64,000 nt of DNA from the NCBI RefSeq assembly GCF_932276165.1, contig NC_063992.1:5652001-5716000 (forward strand), in the 5' to 3' direction. Below the pieces are notes generated by a model. That model ran no database searches and was not told where the DNA came from. It worked only from the letters and a program-made list of their open reading frames with translations. Within the stretch, counting starts at the first letter, position 1. Each line of letters opens with the position of its first letter. This DNA comes from Plutella xylostella. Taxonomy: Eukaryota; Arthropoda; Insecta; Lepidoptera; Plutellidae. Position numbers and translations under genes: made by a program. Below are positions 11,346-19,501 of this stretch, one piece after another.

Positions 11346-13097
11346 CTAAACATTTCCTGGTGAATTTTCTATCAATTTCTCTACCGTCATTCCATTTACA
11401 AATTTACTTTTCTGTCTGAAATTCAGCTCCAACATCATTTTTACAATATCAGGATTAAAATTTAAAAACACAATTTGAAAATGATTTTCATATGTGTCTG
11501 TAAATGCATCCATTATATTTTTCGCAACGGTGGTATCAACACTCAATGTGTTTGTGCCATCAATGATTATAAAGGAGTTTATATTTAAATTTACTGTAGC
11601 TCTTAAAATAGTCTTTCTAATGTATTCAGCGGAGCAATATGAAACTGTTTCAGGCAGTGCTACCACTAATACGTCTCTTCCATTAATCTTCATCCTTGAT
11701 TCATTGATTCTGGGTCTGGCACTTTTAAAGAGAATAAAAAGCATATCTAATACAACTCCCACAATTACACCATATTCTAACCCAACAGTGCAACATACAA
11801 TCACTGTCACAAACATTACGAAAAACTCTTTTCTGCTAGTCTTCCACATACTTATCATTTCTTCTGTGTGCAATAAAGATGCTACTGATAGTATAATTAA
11901 CGCAGCCAAAACACATTTGGGTATAAAATAAAACAATGACATTAAAACACTTAAAGACAAAATGATGATGAGACTCACAAACACTCCAGCTAAGGGCGTC
12001 TGCGCTCCGGTAGATTTCAATATGGCGGATCGAGAAAATGAACCTGTCGTTGGCATGCTGCCCAAAAAGGAACCTAAGAAATTACATAGGCCTACAGCAA
12101 GAATTTCCTGAGTTGTATCAAAGTTTGAATCCGGTGTGAATGCTTTTGCTATAACAACTACTTCTAGAAGAGATATCAAAGGCAAAACTATAGATTGAGG
12201 TCCTAGTGTTTCAAGCATTTGTTTAAAATCGTAAGTTTGATTTCCAACTGTCGTACTAAAGGCTGGTAGTTGAAATGATGGCATCCCTCCTCTAATTTCG
12301 CCAATGATTGTCAATTCACTGCCAGATCCCCATATTAAATAACATATAAAAGCAACCACTATCCCTATTACTACAACAATAGTATTTCTGGCTAAACAAG
12401 CAAACCATCTTATTTTTCTAAGGGAAGAATCATTTCGGCTACAGCCATCGCCGAGCTTCTTCAATAATAACAAAATAACCATCGTTACTACCCCTAAAAC
12501 AGTGTCCCAAATATTCAAAGTATTGTAGTTTCTATATAAATTTTCAATTGCCTCTACAAAGGTGTTTCCTGCGTCACCGGACATTCCAAAAAGAGTTTTC
12601 AGTTGTCCGCAATTCACTTGCAACACTGCTCCGGTGATGAACCCCGTGATGACCGGCCCCGAGATGAACTCCACGAGGAAGCCGAGCTGGAAGATGCCCA
12701 GGGTCAGCTGCACCAGGCCCGCCAGGAAGGTCGCCAGCACCGCGAAATCTGATGATAATCCACGAACAAACTTCGCCGTCAATGCTGATAGAATAGCTGT
12801 GGGCCCAACAGACATATTTCTACAGTTTCCGAACAAGGTGTAGATGAAACCTCCTGTTATCAGGGAGTAGAGTCCATACTCCGGCGAGAGGTCGGCCACC
12901 ATGGCGAAGGCGATCCCCTGCGCCACCGCCGTCGCTCCCACCGTCACTCCAGCCAATAAGTCTTGTATAAATGTGGATAATTTATACGATTCAGTGATCC
13001 ATTTTGTGATCGGCAAACGTCTGTTCAGTGTTTTCTTACTGAATATTTTGCGCAACACGTTTTTTTTCTTCACGCTGTCAATAGTTTTGATTTCCAT
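11346..13097 (-). CDS. SLC26-family anion (sulfate) transporter, single exon, nested in a CFAP44 intron
   Basis: A 583-residue multi-pass membrane protein of the SLC26/SulP family, likely a sulfate or other anion exchanger close to the SLC26A11-like insect proteins. Starts at ATG 13095-13097, stop TAG at 11346-11348. N-terminal cytosolic segment of about 40 residues, then the family signature around residues 46-80 (DLLAGVTVGATAVAQGIAFA), then SVGPTAI near residue 97, the substrate-site region of the family, then about a dozen hydrophobic segments to about residue 440. A C-terminal STAS domain lies at about 455-575 (VLVVALPETVSYCSAEYIRK; IIDGTNTLSVD). Length is close to SLC26A11 (about 600). 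No introns and no frameshift are visible. It is wholly inside the intron 10895-13759, antisense to CFAP44. TTTATT at 11199-11204 supplies a polyadenylation signal for this strand. GC-rich blocks near 12640-12745 and 12850-12950 contrast with the AT-rich rest. Retrogene origin is a guess. Confidence 0.9.
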   Translation of the reverse strand: MEIKTIDSVKKKNVLRKIFSKKTLNRRLPITKWITESYKLSTFIQDLLAGVTVGATAVAQGIAFAMVADLSPEYGLYSLITGGFIYTLFGNCRNMSVGPTAILSALTAKFVRGLSSDFAVLATFLAGLVQLTLGIFQLGFLVEFISGPVITGFITGAVLQVNCGQLKTLFGMSGDAGNTFVEAIENLYRNYNTLNIWDTVLGVVTMVILLLLKKLGDGCSRNDSSLRKIRWFACLARNTIVVVIGIVVAFICYLIWGSGSELTIIGEIRGGMPSFQLPAFSTTVGNQTYDFKQMLETLGPQSIVLPLISLLEVVVIAKAFTPDSNFDTTQEILAVGLCNFLGSFLGSMPTTGSFSRSAILKSTGAQTPLAGVFVSLIIILSLSVLMSLFYFIPKCVLAALIILSVASLLHTEEMISMWKTSRKEFFVMFVTVIVCCTVGLEYGVIVGVVLDMLFILFKSARPRINESRMKINGRDVLVVALPETVSYCSAEYIRKTILRATVNLNINSFIIIDGTNTLSVDTTVAKNIMDAFTDTYENHFQIVFLNFNPDIVKMMLELNFRQKSKFVNGMTVEKLIENSPGNV

Positions 13098-13637
13098 GTT
13101 TTAAAATTAACAACTGCACTTTTCCTTAACCAAACGAATACTGCTCATATATCTTGCACTGACCACCATCAGGTGCGTACTAAGTCAGTGTAAACATTTT
13201 ATTTAGTAAATCACACACTGCCAAGTCCATCTGCATGACGCATGACATAATCTTGAAATCAGATGAAAAACATGTCACCATAGCAGGCCTTCCGGATAAA
13301 CTACTCGTATGAGAATGACAATATCTTGATGCCTACGATAAGATACTGATCTTTCAAATTTCTTAGAGATGTGGTTCCTAAAAGATGCCTGGTAAATCCC
13401 AATTACCTGGAAAATTATTATACTCGTATTACCGGGTTGAGACTTTTTTATAAAACATAGTAGGTAGGTACTATGATGAGCACCTCGAGGAGTATTTCTA
13501 GTTCTAGTTAGTAAATAAGTAAATGAATTTATGTAAAAATCTGGTATTTACTTAAATACCAAAATAATTGCTTAGGTACTCAAGACATACGTTTAAGATA
13601 AGGAGAGTATAATTCACGGAAGTAATTTTTAGAAGCA

Positions 13638-13670
13638 GCCACCATTACAAATTACATTTGTAATGGTGGC
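13638..13670. repeat. Perfect 15-bp hairpin
   Basis: GCCACCATTACAAAT, a 3-base spacer, then its exact complement ATTTGTAATGGTGGC. It lies in the CFAP44 intron 90 bp before exon 13760, beyond the antisense transporter gene. Probably the relic of a small palindromic element. Confidence 0.8.
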
Positions 13671-13759
13671 TAATAGAAATAGCATATGCTAGTTAATAGG
13701 AATAGGTACACTATAACAAAACAAATAAAATAATACAGCTATCAAAACCCTTGTTTCAG

Positions 13760-16700
13760 GAAATCAAGGACGAGATCACGGGCCTGCGCGTGAAGCCGCT
13801 CACGAAGGAGAGCTCCCCGCCCCCCGCCGCCTCCCCCTCGGACCTGGACCCCTCCCCCGTGGACCTGGCCCTGCCCCCGCGCCGCCTGTACCGCGGCAAG
13901 AGATACTTCCCCATGTATGACGTCATTAGTACAGTCGGCTGCATAATTAACTATACACTTTTGTCAAACTCACCATTCATTCATTCACACATTGGCGGTT
14001 TGTTGATAAGGTAGATTGACATGGTACAAAAGTGTATAGCTACTTATGCAGGTGACTGTACATTATCGTCATTGGCGTCTTTCTGTCCGATAAGATTGGA
14101 AATACCCAATGTTTTGGTCAACAACAACAATCATTGATTTGAGATTCAGGTGCACGTGATTATGCCGGTTTGCGTGCACTGATAGAAAATGATTGTTAGT
14201 GGATAGGTTCTTAGAAATCTGTAGTACTTAGAAGGATGGTCACCTAATCTTTAAATGTGATACCTACTTCGCTGTTGTATGAGCATGAATTGGTCAATTG
14301 GTTGGACTCGCAGTTGTCTGATCCAATTTAGATTTTGGCCACAGTCAAAAACATCTACAATCTGTTGGGAATGCTTCACTTATTCTTCCCTCATCAGCTT
14401 CCGTAACGTAAAAATCCATAAGCAGTGTCGCCTGGCAAACATGTGTCAGATACGTACAAGTAACGTCAGATCGCTTGTCAAGCGAGCGATTGTTAATTGC
14501 TAATGTCTGGTGATGGTAACCCCACAGAACGCCTCTGGGCTCCTCGACGAACCTGCAGCAGTCCGTGACCATCGTGAAGCTGCTGCACGACAGCTTGGAC
14601 CTCATGCGGCTGGACCGCGCCGAGGCGCCCGAGCTGCTCGAAGACTTCACCGCCGCCTTGCCGGACATACTCTCGGGGTGAGTTTTAAATTTACCCCCTT
14701 ATTCATAGAAAAGTTAAAGAACGTTTTAGTTGTTTAAATGTTTTGTCCCTCTCAGTCAAAGAACAATTTGACAACGTTCTGTAGCTTTTCTATGAATAAG
14801 GGGGTGAGTAAGTATACATAATGTTTAGAGGGTATTATCATAATATTATTATCAGTGACGTTCTCTTTGAGGTCAATGTACCTACCCTATGGACTGAGTA
14901 AAATTCTGTATCAGACCCATTCTGAAATCGCATAAATGTACTGCTCCATACGAGACAAATTACTCAATGCTCAAGGATTTGTTTTTCACGCGTTTTTCAC
15001 GGACATTGCGGACTTGAGGAAAATATTAGAGCAGAGGTTGGTACTGCGCCAATGTATATCTACTTACTTACTTCACTGGCTCAGCGACCCAAAGTGTATG
15101 TTGGCCTCCGACATCGCTGGGATGGTTAATTTTTTTTTTCCACTTTCCAAATCTATCTAGAACTTATGATATTTGTATCTGTGTAGAAACGTGACACGCT
15201 ACGAGGTCTTAGACGCGCTGGTGAAGAAATGGCTGCAGAAGCGCGGCGGCGACCCAGCCGGCTACAAGAAGCAGACCAAGGCCTTCGACGCGCTCGCCCT
15301 GTTGCTGGACAGGCTTATCCACGACCATGTTAGTGGAGATTTGGCTAAGGCCACATTAGTAGTGATATACTGAATACTTGTCAACCGTCCTTTCTATAAG
15401 TAATCATAATCCTGAATCACTTATGCATAAAAAATAGTGCATAGCCTTATTGAGTAGACGTACACGTAAAGACAGCCTAATTGGTTAGCAGCGCCCCGGG
15501 CTAATAGCACTTTATAATTAGGTGCACACATTCCTCAGTACCTGACCATCTTGTTGAAACTGTCAGATCGGTGGCGGCGCTTTAGTTATTAAAAGCTACT
15601 GGCGCCGATCACATTTTCTATGGCTATTTCTCACACACTTATCAGCGTATGAAACTAATCAGCTTCGATGAGCAGTAGTCAATTTTCTTTCTTTATTCAG
15701 CCCTTACATAACAGCCCTTACGTAAAAACCCTTCATTGGAATGAGACGCGTGCCCAAGCAGTGGGGGCGTGATGGGTCGTAATGATGACATAAGTTGTTG
15801 TCCTCAGGTAGAGGCGGTGCAAGGCGAAGAGCAGCAGATGAGCTTGGAGCTGCGTCAGCAGCTGGAGGCGGCGCTGCGCGGCGTGGCGGGCGAGGGCGCG
15901 GAGGACGAGGGCACCGGGCTGGGCGTGCGCCTGGCGCGCTGCCTGGCCGCGCTGCTGCACTCCGCCAGCCAGGCCGATATAGGTGTGGCTAATGTCTGTT
16001 TCTCGATCTTCTTCTATTTATTATTGTGTTGTTGACAGACGCCAGAGCTTGAATTTAAGCAGAATCATGCCAAGTAGTCGCTAAGGAAACCTGCAGAACT
16101 AGATATAAAGCCTGCTGAATTTGCATTTTATTTGACAGCAGAGATGAGGTGATTTTTGGTTGCCGTTCGCGGAACCCTAAACCCAGTATTGTATCTCGTG
16201 AATCTTACCCTGTAAGTACTTAAATACTTACCTACTTCCTATATTTTTTTCAGAAACTGAAGAAACAATGACGACTCTTGTGAACTCATTGATGAGTGAT
16301 AAAGGATTGGATGCAGAATCTGTGAATAAACTTAGCATTCCAGATATTGTGAGCGAAATCAAGGGTGAGTTGTTAAATATTTAACTACCTTGACATGACT
16401 GTTAATATTATCTTTGCGTAGATACCATTCTATCGTAAGAAGGTCTAAGTATATTCATCTATTGTGGTTTAATTATCCTTGACAGCCTACTTCTGCTATT
16501 CCGCTATAAATACAAGCTATGTTACACTAAGCTCCACTTTGTTTAGGAAAAAAAGTACGAACCGAAAACTCCTGCGAGCTCTCATCATGTTTGCTTCAGC
16601 ATGTAATGCCACCGTATTACATAGTAACAAGCAACCCGTTTTCTAAACTACGTGATATAATTATAGTGACTGTAGCTCTCGACAACATAAACTACAGGCA

Positions 16701-17825
16701 TTTGACTATACCTTCAGTCAGACAACAATTATTTCTGTCACCAGAGTGCGGCATCGACGCTCCGGACGAAGACCTCGCCCGGCTGGTGGCGATGGCCGTG
16801 GGCAGCCTCCAGGCCCAGGTGCTGTCTCCGGAAGAGACGAGGGACATTGATGAAGAGGTACAGAAGACCATGGACCGAGAAGTTGAGGTATGCTTACGCT
16901 TTCCATTGTTCGTATAACTACCCACTAAGATACCTCAACCAGCCCCATTTAATGAAAAGTTGCTTTAGTTTATGGCTGGCTGCTTCCGAAATCTCACCGA
17001 TAAAAAACCTGTGATCACATCAAGGAAGGAGGCTATCGTTAAATTTGTTTTTTTTTAAATAACTACCCATTTAATAATAAACTTTTTCACATGCAGTCAG
17101 TGAAGTCGTTATCGAGAGCCAGCAGTCTCGCGGGGGACGGCCGCAGAGCTTCAGTAACCCGACAGTCCTCCACGCAAGACGAACCACCAAGCCGACGGTC
17201 GTCCAAGGATGATCATCCGTCAAGCCGAACATCTTTGAAGCAAGTAGATCCACCAACACGACAAAGCTCAAAGGAATTACACCCAATAAGCCGGCAGGCG
17301 TCTAAAGAACATCCAATAAGCCGACAGGCGTCTAAAGAACATCCATTAAGCCGACAGTCCTCTAAAGAACATTCACTAAGTCGACAGCCCTCTAAAGACG
17401 ATCATCCACTTAGCCGACAGGTTTCCAAGACATCAGATCATGCGATAAGCCGAGATGCATCCAAAGAAGAGCAGCCATTAAGCCGACAGACCTCTAAAGA
17501 ACATTCACTAAGTCGTCAACCATCAAAAGACGATCATCCACTAAGCCGACAGGTTTCCAAGACATCAGATCATGCGCTAAGCCGAGAGGCATCCAAAGAA
17601 GAGCAGCCATTAAGCCGACAGACCTCTAAAGAACATTCACTAAGTCGTCAACCATCTAAAGACGATCATCCACTAAGCCGACAGGTTTCCAAGACATCAG
17701 ATCATGCGCTAAGCCGAAGGGCATCCAAAGATCAGCCATCAAGCCGACAGGCCTCTAAAGAAGATCATACCGCAACACAACAGGCCTCCGGGCATGACGA
17801 GTCAGGAGGCGAAGAATTTCACTAA
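13760..17825 (+). CDS. CFAP44: CFAP44, part 3: C-terminal region with Ser/Arg repeat tail
   Basis: Phase-compatible exons 13760-13914, 14528-14677, 15001-15036 (acceptor uncertain), 15187-15328, 15808-15982, 16254-16364, 16745-16887 and 17097-17825, ending at TAA 17823-17825. The 10894/13760 junction is phase 0, across a 2.9-kb intron holding an antisense SLC26 gene. Exon 13760-13914 has a Pro/Ser-rich linker. The following exons are helical and charged (TRYEVLDALVKKWLQKR; LRQQLEAALRGVAGEGAEDE; EETRDIDEEVQKTMDRE). The last exon encodes about 240 residues dominated by SRQxSK(E/D) repeats with three 44-residue higher-order copies (17361-17755). I cannot align the region after 14528 to remembered vertebrate CFAP44, so a fused or lineage-specific tail is possible; splicing into it is supported by phase. 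An AATAAA signal lies at 17870-17875. Confidence 0.75.
14694..14804. mobile_element. Short MITE 16 bp downstream of a splice donor
   Basis: Ends CCCCCTTATTCATAGAAAAG and CTTTTCTATGAATAAGGGGG are perfect inverted repeats of 20 bp; homology continues inward (TTAAAGAACGTT against AACGTTCTGTAG). Flanks are TTA and TGA. The CFAP44 exon ends at 14677, so only 16 intron bases separate the element from the exon. Confidence 0.85.
15722..15790 (+). mobile_element. SINE tail fragment abutting a splice acceptor
   Basis: The segment CCCTTCATTGGAATGAGACG followed by CGTGCCCAAGCAGTGGGG and GATGGGTCGTAATGATGA matches the tail of the 5S-derived SINE at 35934-36100. It ends about 17 bases before the CFAP44 acceptor at 15807. 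It appears 5'-truncated. Confidence 0.65.
17361..17756 (+). repeat. 132-bp in-frame tandem repeat in the last CFAP44 exon
   Basis: Three copies start at 17361, 17493 and 17625 (period exactly 132 bp, 44 codons). Each holds four shorter modules of about 11 residues ending in SR(Q/D/E/R)xSK. Copies 2 and 3 are nearly identical; copy 3 lacks a codon or two near its end. The period is a multiple of three, so expansion or contraction would keep the reading frame. Confidence 0.93.
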
Positions 17826-17869
17826 GATTAATTTTATTTATTATTGTAGGTAATTTGAATAATGATCCG

Positions 17870-17875
17870 AATAAA
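17870..17875 (+). promoter_or_regulatory. Polyadenylation signal AATAAA of CFAP44
   Basis: Perfect AATAAA 45 bases after the stop codon at 17823-17825, followed by a T-rich stretch. It supports this as the true 3' end of the gene. Confidence 0.6.
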
Positions 17876-18388
17876 CAGTATTTTAGTTTGTAATCATGCA
17901 ATATTTTTGCTTTAGCTTTCACCATGTTTTCAAATTATTATCACACTATCATTAGGTACGTGACGTCAGTCCATATAAATTTTTATGCCATAAATAGAGA
18001 TTTTTCACTAAATCTAGATTTAATATTTTGGTCAAGTGGCCCTTACTTATGAACGGCTGTATTAGGTATTAATACTAGTGTAATACAGTTCCGGTCAAAA
18101 CAACAACCGTATTACAGGTAGTAACTATTCGTCCGATTGCCGTGTCCGAGATGTACACCAGATATTATAAATGTAAATCGGGATTAACACTAGGGGGCCC
18201 TCACATACAGACGTGACATGTGTTGAGTCTGATGCTGTACCCCACCGGCTCCCTCACTTGGCTATTCGTTTTAGGTATTTATCCAAGCTTCCATACACCT
18301 AACTATATCGCCAAAATTACAAGTTGTAGTGTCGTATTGTCTGTAAGTTGGCCAATGCAATGGAAGTTGGACACCTTATTCTAAGTTA
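17876..18388. other. Intergenic, nothing recognised
   Basis: AT-rich sequence after the CFAP44 polyadenylation signal. I see no open frame with coding character, no RNA gene and no clear inverted repeat. Confidence 0.5.
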
Positions 18389-18734
18389 CAGTGCGACAAA
18401 CTTATCTGTTCCAGTGAGAGCGAACTAAATTGATCCATAACTCATTATTTACTAATGAATTAGATATTGATATAGATTAGACGGGTTTATTGAAACAACA
18501 AAAGCGAATTACCACTACTGGCAAACTTAAAATCTAATAGAATTGAGAAATATTACACATTTACGTGAGCTGTCAGTGTCACCGGAACAGATAAGTTTGT
18601 TTTTTTTTTTTTTTTTTTTTTTTTAAATGAAACCTATTTACTGAAGTCGGCCATAAGGGACTTATTCAGCTTTACCCTAACTGTGGGGGAGGCGCCGATA
18701 GGCGCCTTCACCCAGAGATAAGTTTGTGGCACTG
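18389..18734. mobile_element. TA-flanked TIR element carrying a nested retroposon
   Basis: Left end CAGTGCGACAAACTTATCTG (from 18389) is matched by the inverted right end ...AGATAAGTTTGTGGCACTG (to 18734), with TA at 18387-18388 and 18735-18736, a Tc1/mariner-type target duplication. The internal part of the right TIR appears twice because a retroposon at 18601-18715 duplicated it. No transposase is encoded. Confidence 0.85.
18601..18715 (-). mobile_element. Retroposon (SINE or 5'-truncated LINE) with poly(A) and 12-bp target duplication
   Basis: Begins with 24 T (a poly(A) tail seen from the other strand) and ends at CCCAG. Flanked by the exact 12-mer AGATAAGTTTGT at 18589-18600 and 18716-18727. 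The body has the hairpin-like GGCGCCGATAGGCGCC. Family not identified. Confidence 0.85.
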
Positions 18735-18899
18735 TAAGATCTTTAAATAGAGATAGAGATGTACCACTTCACTATAGTACAATCACTCGATTGTAATTTA
18801 ATAGTTATGCTACTCGATACTAGATGGCGTCGAAAACGCATTATAATACCCAATAGCAGCGTATCCACTTGGTATCCACCCGTCGTCGCACGCCTCGGC

Positions 18900-19181
18900 G
18901 AGGGCCGCAGGAGGTCGGCTTTACTAGAACGCGATCCAATGCTCGATTTGCATTGTCATCACCGACGGTACTTTTATACAAACCGAGCATTGGATCGCGG
19001 TCTAGCAAACCCAAGGCATGAACAAAAGGTTCTATTGGCTCACGCCAGCTGGTGAAAAGGTGCAGGTACTGAAATCGATATATTTCGGTTTTGTAAGGTA
19101 CGGTCAGGTGCAAAGAAACCTGACCCCCCTCTCATACTAACAATGCTTCTGAGGGGGGTCAGTTTATCTGCCCCTTACTGT
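18900..19181. repeat. Dispersed repeat, copy 2, with internal inverted repeat, and adjoining small MITE-like hairpin
   Basis: CTAGAACGCGATCCAATGCTCG-like sequence near 18925 is inverted at about 18985 (CGAGCATTGGATCGCGGTCTAG-like), and the latter matches 8960-8995. Next to it, 19099-19181 has inverted ends TACGGTCAGG...CCTGACCCC and GGGGTCAG...CCTTACTGTA. No coding content. Confidence 0.6.
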
Positions 19182-19445
19182 ACTACAGCAAATACTCATT
19201 TATAGCGCCAAATTTGATATACGTCAAGTAGCCTATTTAATACCTAAATGGAGTTGGGGATACGAAGGTAAATCACAATAGGAGCTACATAATAAAAAAA
19301 TTGAGATGTTTAAAACATTATATATTCAATTTATAATACTTAACTACCTAAAGCTAATTTGTTTCAATAAATTATTTTCATAATACCACAATAATAATAA
19401 AATATATTTACGAATTTATCATTATATTAATTGTTGTAATTTCTT

Positions 19446-19451
19446 TTTATT
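19446..19451 (-). promoter_or_regulatory. Polyadenylation signal (AATAAA on minus strand) of the H2A variant gene
   Basis: TTTATT on the plus strand about 50 bases after the stop codon. No histone 3' stem-loop is seen, which fits a polyadenylated variant-histone mRNA. Confidence 0.5.
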
Positions 19452-19501
19452 AAATAAATTCTGATTCTGATTCTTGTTTCTGATTAATTAATTAATGTTG
19501 T

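Noticed and set aside
11494..11931. Plus-strand frame over the SLC26 gene
   Set aside because: Antisense shadow of the STAS domain and last membrane segments.
17091..17825. A stand-alone repeat protein gene, or a CRISPR-like array because of regular repeats
   Set aside because: The frame joins the preceding CFAP44 exon in phase at acceptor 17096; repeats are coding, with a 132-bp period and no spacers.
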